Positions 60,027 to 64,000 of a stretch of 64,000 nt of DNA are shown piece by piece. Position 1 is the stretch's first letter. Each line of letters begins with the position of its first letter. Source of the stretch: Halalkalibacter hemicellulosilyticusJCM 9152 (GTDB lineage: Bacteria > Bacillota > Bacilli > Bacillales > Bacillaceae_D); assembly GCF_000513115.1 (NCBI RefSeq), contig NZ_BAUU01000018.1, forward strand, positions 1-64,000, given 5' to 3'. The notes under the pieces were generated by a model. That model worked only from the letters and a program-made list of their open reading frames with translations. It had not been told where the DNA came from and did not search any database. A program made the translations under genes and the position numbers.

Positions 60027-61694
60027 ATGAATACAGCTTTTACTCGGTTTATCGAAAATGATAAGAATATAGAGACGTTAGTTCATTGTATGAATGATGG
60101 TCTGCTGTTAATAGATAATCATATGCGTATTATCGCTGTGAATCCAGCGTTTGAGCAAATGACTCAATATTCCTCTGATGACGTTTTAAATCAGCCTATT
60201 CGTAATGTTTTGGTTGATGATGGTCAGACAGTAGAACTCCTAGTTCAATCGGTCACGGCAGAAGAAGGTTGGTCAGGTGATATTAGAGTTTTGCGGCACG
60301 AAGGGGAATCTTTTTGGTCGACATTGTCTCTTACGAAGGTCGAGCAGCAATCAGGAATTTGTTATTATATTGGGATAATGCGCGATATTTCAGAGAAGAA
60401 AGCGAAAGAAGAGAAACTTACGTATTTGTCAAACTATGATCAGCTAACGAGATTACCTAACCGTCATATGTTGATGATGCTTGCGGAAAGGGCGATCAGG
60501 CAAGAGGAACATGAGGCTGGTCGATTAGACATTCTTTTCTTTGATTTAGATCGTTTTGAGAAGATTAACAAAAATTATGGTTATGATATGGGTGATCAGC
60601 TTATTTTGCAAGTAGCGCAACGCTTACGTCACATTGTGGGCGAAAGCATCTTAAGTCGTGTGAGCGGTGATGAATTTATCATATTATTAAAAAATCATAC
60701 TCACGCTAAAACACTAGCAAAGATTGAACAAATCTTCCGTGCGTTTGAAAGGCCTTTTGCAATCGGCAATCATTCCTTTATCGTGACGATAAGTATGGGG
60801 ATTAGCTCGTTTCCTGAGAATGGAGGAGACGTGACAACTTTATTGCAAAATGCCGATAGTGCTCTATTCCATGCAAAAATGGAAGGACGCAACCATTACG
60901 TTTATTATCGAACGACAATGAATGACCGTGTCGGACAGGAGCTTGCTCTTGAGCAGGGGTTGTTTGAAGCGTTGAAAAGCGATGAACTCGAGGTCTTTTA
61001 CCAGCTTCAAGTTGATGTAGAAACAGCCGAGCCCTATGGAGTCGAAGCACTTGTTCGTTGGAATCACCCTAAGCACGGCGTGATGGCGCCAGGTGTTTTC
61101 CTACCAATTGCGGAAGAAATGGGGATTCTTGCTCATATTGATGAATGGGTCTTAAATCAAGCTTGTAGCCAAGGGAAGAAATGGCACGACGTTGGGCGTC
61201 AGCTTGTTGTGTCTGTGAATGTGTCAAAAGCCTTTTTTAAACAGCCTGACTTTATCAAGCGAGTCGAGAAGGCACTAATGCTTTCCAATCTAGAGCCTGA
61301 ATATTTGTGCTTAGAAATAACGGAAAATACGGCCGCTCTTCAAGTTGACGATATTCGTGAGAAGTTGAGAATTTTAAAGGGTGTCGGTGTTCACGTTTCA
61401 TTAGATGACTTTGGAACAGGCTACTCCTCCTTGAGTCAGTTGAGCCTTTTTCCAATTGATACGTTGAAAATCGACCAATCCTTCGTACGCGGTGAACCAT
61501 CGCAAACGAAAAATGCAATTGTTAGATTGATCATCGGAATGGCCAAAACATTGGACGTTAGTGTGATATGCGAAGGGGTTGAAACAGAGGAGCAGCTTCA
61601 ATTATTAAAAGACGAAGGGTGCAAGCACGCCCAAGGCTATTATTTTAGCAAGCCTGTTCCATCCGCTCAATGTGAGGCATTAATGAGAGTATAG
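60027..61694 (+). CDS. PAS-GGDEF-EAL protein, probable cyclic-di-GMP phosphodiesterase
   Basis: Cytosolic 555-residue signalling protein. PAS sensor (about 15-130; VNPAFEQMTQYSSDDVLNQP), GGDEF domain (about 135-295) with SGDEF in place of GGDEF, and EAL domain (about 310-550). The EAL residues needed for activity are all present: EALVRW, NVS, LEITE, DDFGTGYSSL, LKIDQSF and EGVETEEQ. The EAL part is therefore predicted active; the GGDEF part could be a weak cyclase or a GTP-binding regulator. ATG 60027 follows AAGGAGAGG. It is a single gene, 50 bases after fabZ, and is not in the B. subtilis version of this locus. Confidence 0.9.
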   Translation: MNTAFTRFIENDKNIETLVHCMNDGLLLIDNHMRIIAVNPAFEQMTQYSSDDVLNQPIRNVLVDDGQTVELLVQSVTAEEGWSGDIRVLRHEGESFWSTLSLTKVEQQSGICYYIGIMRDISEKKAKEEKLTYLSNYDQLTRLPNRHMLMMLAERAIRQEEHEAGRLDILFFDLDRFEKINKNYGYDMGDQLILQVAQRLRHIVGESILSRVSGDEFIILLKNHTHAKTLAKIEQIFRAFERPFAIGNHSFIVTISMGISSFPENGGDVTTLLQNADSALFHAKMEGRNHYVYYRTTMNDRVGQELALEQGLFEALKSDELEVFYQLQVDVETAEPYGVEALVRWNHPKHGVMAPGVFLPIAEEMGILAHIDEWVLNQACSQGKKWHDVGRQLVVSVNVSKAFFKQPDFIKRVEKALMLSNLEPEYLCLEITENTAALQVDDIREKLRILKGVGVHVSLDDFGTGYSSLSQLSLFPIDTLKIDQSFVRGEPSQTKNAIVRLIIGMAKTLDVSVICEGVETEEQLQLLKDEGCKHAQGYYFSKPVPSAQCEALMRV

Positions 61695-61850
61695 TGAAAG
61701 GAAATAGATGGATCAAGTTAGCCATACATTGCTGTATGGCTCTTCTCATGGAGTGAATTTATATTAACTTATACAAGTATGAATATAATAATTACTCAAG
61801 GTGAATACTACAACACAGCTAGACAATTTTCAACATGGAGGTATCACAAT

Positions 61851-62132
61851 ATGATGAAGAAATGGTTAACATCAGTCGCAATTGCTGTTTTAGCAGTGGG
61901 GTTAATTACAGCATGTGCACCAGCTGAAGAGGAGCCAATGCCAGAAGATCCAATTATGGAAGACGGTAATGGTATTGATGATCCAGCTCAAACGCCAGAC
62001 GAAGAGCCACCAATGGATGAGCCACTCGAAACAGATCCAGATGCAGATATGGACGATGCTGAGGAACAAATCGACGTCGATTTAGAAGATGATGAGACTG
62101 GCGATGAACTAGCAGAGGACGAGGATGATTAA
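61851..62132 (+). CDS. Small acidic lipoprotein
   Basis: A 93-residue product (start ATG 61851, or 61854) after GGAGG. The signal peptide (KKWLTSVAIAVLAVGLITAC) ends in the lipobox LITAC. The mature 70 residues are almost entirely Asp, Glu and Pro, so the protein is a disordered, strongly negative surface chain. Such acidic surface proteins are common in alkaliphiles, but no function can be assigned. It is closed by a terminator. Confidence 0.72.
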   Translation: MMKKWLTSVAIAVLAVGLITACAPAEEEPMPEDPIMEDGNGIDDPAQTPDEEPPMDEPLETDPDADMDDAEEQIDVDLEDDETGDELAEDEDD

Positions 62133-62137
62133 GGAAG

Positions 62138-62170
62138 AAGGGGAACTCCGATAAATGGGGTTCCTTTTTC
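62138..62170 (+). terminator. Terminator of the acidic lipoprotein gene
   Basis: GGGGAACTCC and GGGGTTCC flank GATAAAT and are followed by TTTTTC. Confidence 0.78.
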
Positions 62171-62190
62171 ATGTGGAGAGAGGGGCGAAA

Positions 62191-62307
62191 TGGGTCGAAT
62201 TGCGTAATGTGAGCGCTTTCACTCTGTTTTTGTACACTCTCGCGACGGGATAAAGCGCTTTCAATTAAAAACAGCACACTCTCGCCGAAAAAGTGAGCGC
62301 TTTCATA
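62191..62307. repeat. Family D phased GCGCTT repeat, copy 2
   Basis: GCGCTTTC boxes begin at 62213, 62255 and 62297, exactly 42 bases apart. ACACTCTCGC boxes begin at 62234 and 62276, midway, so the whole has a 21-base rhythm. The lead-in GGGTCGAAT and ATGTGAGCGCTTTC matches the copy at 31961 (GTGTCGAAT, ATGTGAGCGCTTTC). Confidence 0.8.
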
Positions 62308-62405
62308 TTTGGGTATCTAACCTCTAACAATCAACCCTCCTTTAGAAATGAAACGAATCTTCTTGACGTTAATAGGTCGAGAAATTACAATCAGAGTAGA
62401 TCAAA

Positions 62406-62419
62406 ACTGACTGGTCAGT
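62406..62419. promoter_or_regulatory. TetR-type operator before the RND adaptor gene
   Basis: ACTGA-CTGG-TCAGT is an inverted repeat 38 bases before the GTG start, of the kind bound by TetR/AcrR repressors of drug pumps. No regulator gene is adjacent upstream. Confidence 0.5.
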
Positions 62420-62457
62420 CGGAATCGTTGTGAAAGAAAAAAGAGGAGTGGAGAAGT

Positions 62458-63813
62458 GTGACGATAAAATCATTATCAGCATGGACAGTAGGCTTTTTTG
62501 TATTGTTTCTTGCAGCTTGTGGATCAGATGTAGAGACAGAAGCTGAGCCAGAGGAAACAGCAGTAGCGGTTGACGAAGTGATACAGGGGGACATTATCGG
62601 AGAGAACCGCTTTATCGGACAAGTTCAGGCTGGTGGCCAACAGGTCGTGATGCCTAAGGTAACAGGTGAAGTCGTTGAAGTGCTTGTTGAAAAAGGGGAT
62701 CAAGTTGAAGAGGGCGATGTGCTAGCTCGCTTGGATGATCGCGACTTACGGTTACAGCTTGAAGCTGATGAGGCGCAACTAGAGCAGGCACGTAGTGGAC
62801 TGCGACGCGCAGAAAATGGGAAGACACAGGCAGAAGCCAATGTGAGCCAAGCACAATCACAGCTTCGTCAAGCAGAGCAAGGATTAGAGGATGCTAAGAA
62901 GGCGAAAAATGATCAAGAGCATGCGTTAGAGGAACAAATTACTGAAACGGAGCGAATGGTTGATCAGCTACGAGAATCATTAGAAGAGGGAGGCGCAACC
63001 GAAGATCAGGTTGAGCAAGCGGAGCAGCTACTGCAAGGGTTACTCGCCTCACAATCGGGAGGAAATGCGCAAATGAGTGCAGAGCAAAGTATTTCCTCTA
63101 TTGAAGCATCTGTAGACCAGGCCGAAACCGGTGTTGAGATGGCCCGTTCATCCGTCACAGAAGCCGATTTAGCTGTAGATGAAGCTGCACGTATGGTCGA
63201 GCAAGCCGAGCAAGCTGTGGAACGGTCGCAGGAAAGGCTAGATGATGCAATTATTCGTGCATCGGCAGACGGAGAGGTATTAGCGGTTGAAGCAAGTGAG
63301 GGTGATATCGTCTCCCCACAAGCACCGTTTGCTCAGCTGATCTCACTTGATTCTGTCATCGTTACGTTAAATGTCACAGCCGATCAGCTCAGCTACTTCT
63401 CACTTGAGCAGGAGTTAGAGGTGGAGATTAGTAGCGTCAGTGATAAGCAAACGGGTGAGGTCACGTTCATTGCTCCATCTGTTAATGATTCACGTCTCTT
63501 TCCTATTGAAATAGAGCTTGCCAATACAGATGCTAATATTCGTCAAGGAATGGTCGCGTCCGTCTTTGTTGAGGAAGTATTAGTCGAGGATGAGCAAATT
63601 GTTCCAACCGAGGCGATTTTAGAAAGTCAGGGACGAGCATTTGTTTTTGTTGTTGAAGAAGGTACAGCACGTGAAGTAGAGGTAGAGGTTATTCGCTTTG
63701 ATAGTGAGCAATCAGCGATTAGTGGAGAAATCGAAGTAGGAGATCAAGTCGTAGTAAAAGGTCAGCATCTCATTGACGATGGCGACTTTGTTCGTATCGT
63801 CGAGGAGGTGTAG
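62458..63813 (+). CDS. RND efflux periplasmic-adaptor-type lipoprotein (HlyD family)
   Basis: A 451-residue membrane-fusion protein. The signal peptide ends in LAACG (lipobox). Next come the first half of the biotinyl-lipoyl domain (VMPKVTGEVVEVLVEKGDQV), a long coiled coil (about 95-265, Gln/Glu/Ala-rich), the second lipoyl half (ASADGEVLAVEASEGDIVSP), a beta-barrel domain and a membrane-proximal domain. GTG 62458 follows AAGAGGAGTGGAGAA. It lies two bases before the pump gene, so the two form one efflux unit. Confidence 0.9.
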   Translation: MTIKSLSAWTVGFFVLFLAACGSDVETEAEPEETAVAVDEVIQGDIIGENRFIGQVQAGGQQVVMPKVTGEVVEVLVEKGDQVEEGDVLARLDDRDLRLQLEADEAQLEQARSGLRRAENGKTQAEANVSQAQSQLRQAEQGLEDAKKAKNDQEHALEEQITETERMVDQLRESLEEGGATEDQVEQAEQLLQGLLASQSGGNAQMSAEQSISSIEASVDQAETGVEMARSSVTEADLAVDEAARMVEQAEQAVERSQERLDDAIIRASADGEVLAVEASEGDIVSPQAPFAQLISLDSVIVTLNVTADQLSYFSLEQELEVEISSVSDKQTGEVTFIAPSVNDSRLFPIEIELANTDANIRQGMVASVFVEEVLVEDEQIVPTEAILESQGRAFVFVVEEGTAREVEVEVIRFDSEQSAISGEIEVGDQVVVKGQHLIDDGDFVRIVEEV

Positions 63814-63814
63814 T

Positions 63815-64000
63815 ATGAGGTTAGTTGAAACGTCAGTCAAACGTCCTGTCGGGGTCATTATGCTCGTCTTAGCGGCGCTAGTTCTCGGTGGGATCTCATT
63901 GAAAAATTTATCGATTGATTTATTCCCAAATATTGATGTACCTGTTGCGGTCATTGCTACCTCTTATCAAGGTGCAGCTCCACAGGAAATGGAACAGCTT
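63815..64000 (+). CDS. RND family efflux pump, AcrB type (partial, runs off the window)
   Basis: Only the first 62 codons are visible. ATG 63815 follows GAGGAGGTGTAGT, which overlaps the adaptor stop. The N-terminus shows the RND pattern: VETSVKRPVGVIMLVLAALV (first helix), then LSIDLFPNIDVPVAVIATSY and QGAAPQEME, typical of AcrB/SwrC hydrophobe exporters. The full gene should be about 3 kb. Substrates cannot be judged from this fragment. Confidence 0.9.
   Translation, partial: MRLVETSVKRPVGVIMLVLAALVLGGISLKNLSIDLFPNIDVPVAVIATSYQGAAPQEMEQL

Noticed and set aside
62191-62307. CRISPR array
   Set aside because: Repeat units are only 8-12 bases, spacers are not uniform inserts, and no cas genes are present.

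Overview
The window is chromosomal DNA of a Gram-positive, endospore-forming, flagellated member of the Bacillaceae, most likely an alkaliphile. Spore-formation genes (spo0F, spoIIR, spoIID, spoIIQ, spoIIID, pbpG), strong AGGAGG ribosome sites, many GTG/TTG starts and gene order very close to the pta-to-fabZ arc of Bacillus subtilis support the first part. The ATP synthase supports the second: subunit a has Lys179 and Gly211, and subunit c has a Pro51-x-x-Glu54-x-x-Pro57 motif, residues known as alkaliphile signatures in Bacillus. No rRNA, tRNA, CRISPR array, prophage or insertion sequence was seen.

Layout. 0-6.4 kb: pta (with a CcpA-type cre site), an unknown membrane protein, lipL (minus), a DUF1450 protein and ywfO-ywgA-ywhD. 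6.5-15.1 kb: pbpG (minus), speE, ywiB-argS, an XapX protein, an alpha/beta hydrolase and a ywjE-type cardiolipin synthase (minus). 15.4-24.9 kb: a TetR regulator, rpoE, pyrG with a CTP-sensing type leader, ywjG (minus), spo0F, fbaA, murA2, rho (frameshifted), rpmE2 and tdk. 25.2-38.3 kb: a lipoprotein, a CoA-disulfide-reductase-like flavoprotein (minus), prfA-prmC, spoIIR, a GNAT gene, ywlC behind a DnaA-box cluster, a CDF transporter/TetR pair (minus, TetR frameshifted), mntP, ywlE, a chemoreceptor, ywlG and glyA. 38.9-53.0 kb: upp, a subtilase with a frameshift after its signal peptide, the atpZIBEFHAGDC operon (atpI frameshifted), ywzB, ywmB and murA1. 53.4-64 kb: spoIID, spoIIQ, spoIIID, mbl, flhO-flhP, an EpuA-like gene, fabZ, a PAS-GGDEF-EAL protein, an acidic lipoprotein and an RND efflux adaptor with the start of its pump.

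Two themes go beyond routine annotation. First, four genes (rho, a TetR regulator, the subtilase, atpI) are each broken in a way that one added base would repair. This points either to systematic one-base deletions in the assembly or to real recent gene damage. Second, the intergenic DNA holds at least four families of dispersed structured repeats: A, a roughly 40-bp hairpin with a conserved core; B, a longer degenerate element ending in a terminator-like hairpin; C, nested inverted CATTCC boxes with fixed 50/55/51-bp spacing; D, GCGCTT boxes phased at exactly 21 or 42 bp. These repeats, together with the conserved DnaA-box cluster before ywlC, are the most interesting non-coding signals. No new multi-gene system was found.
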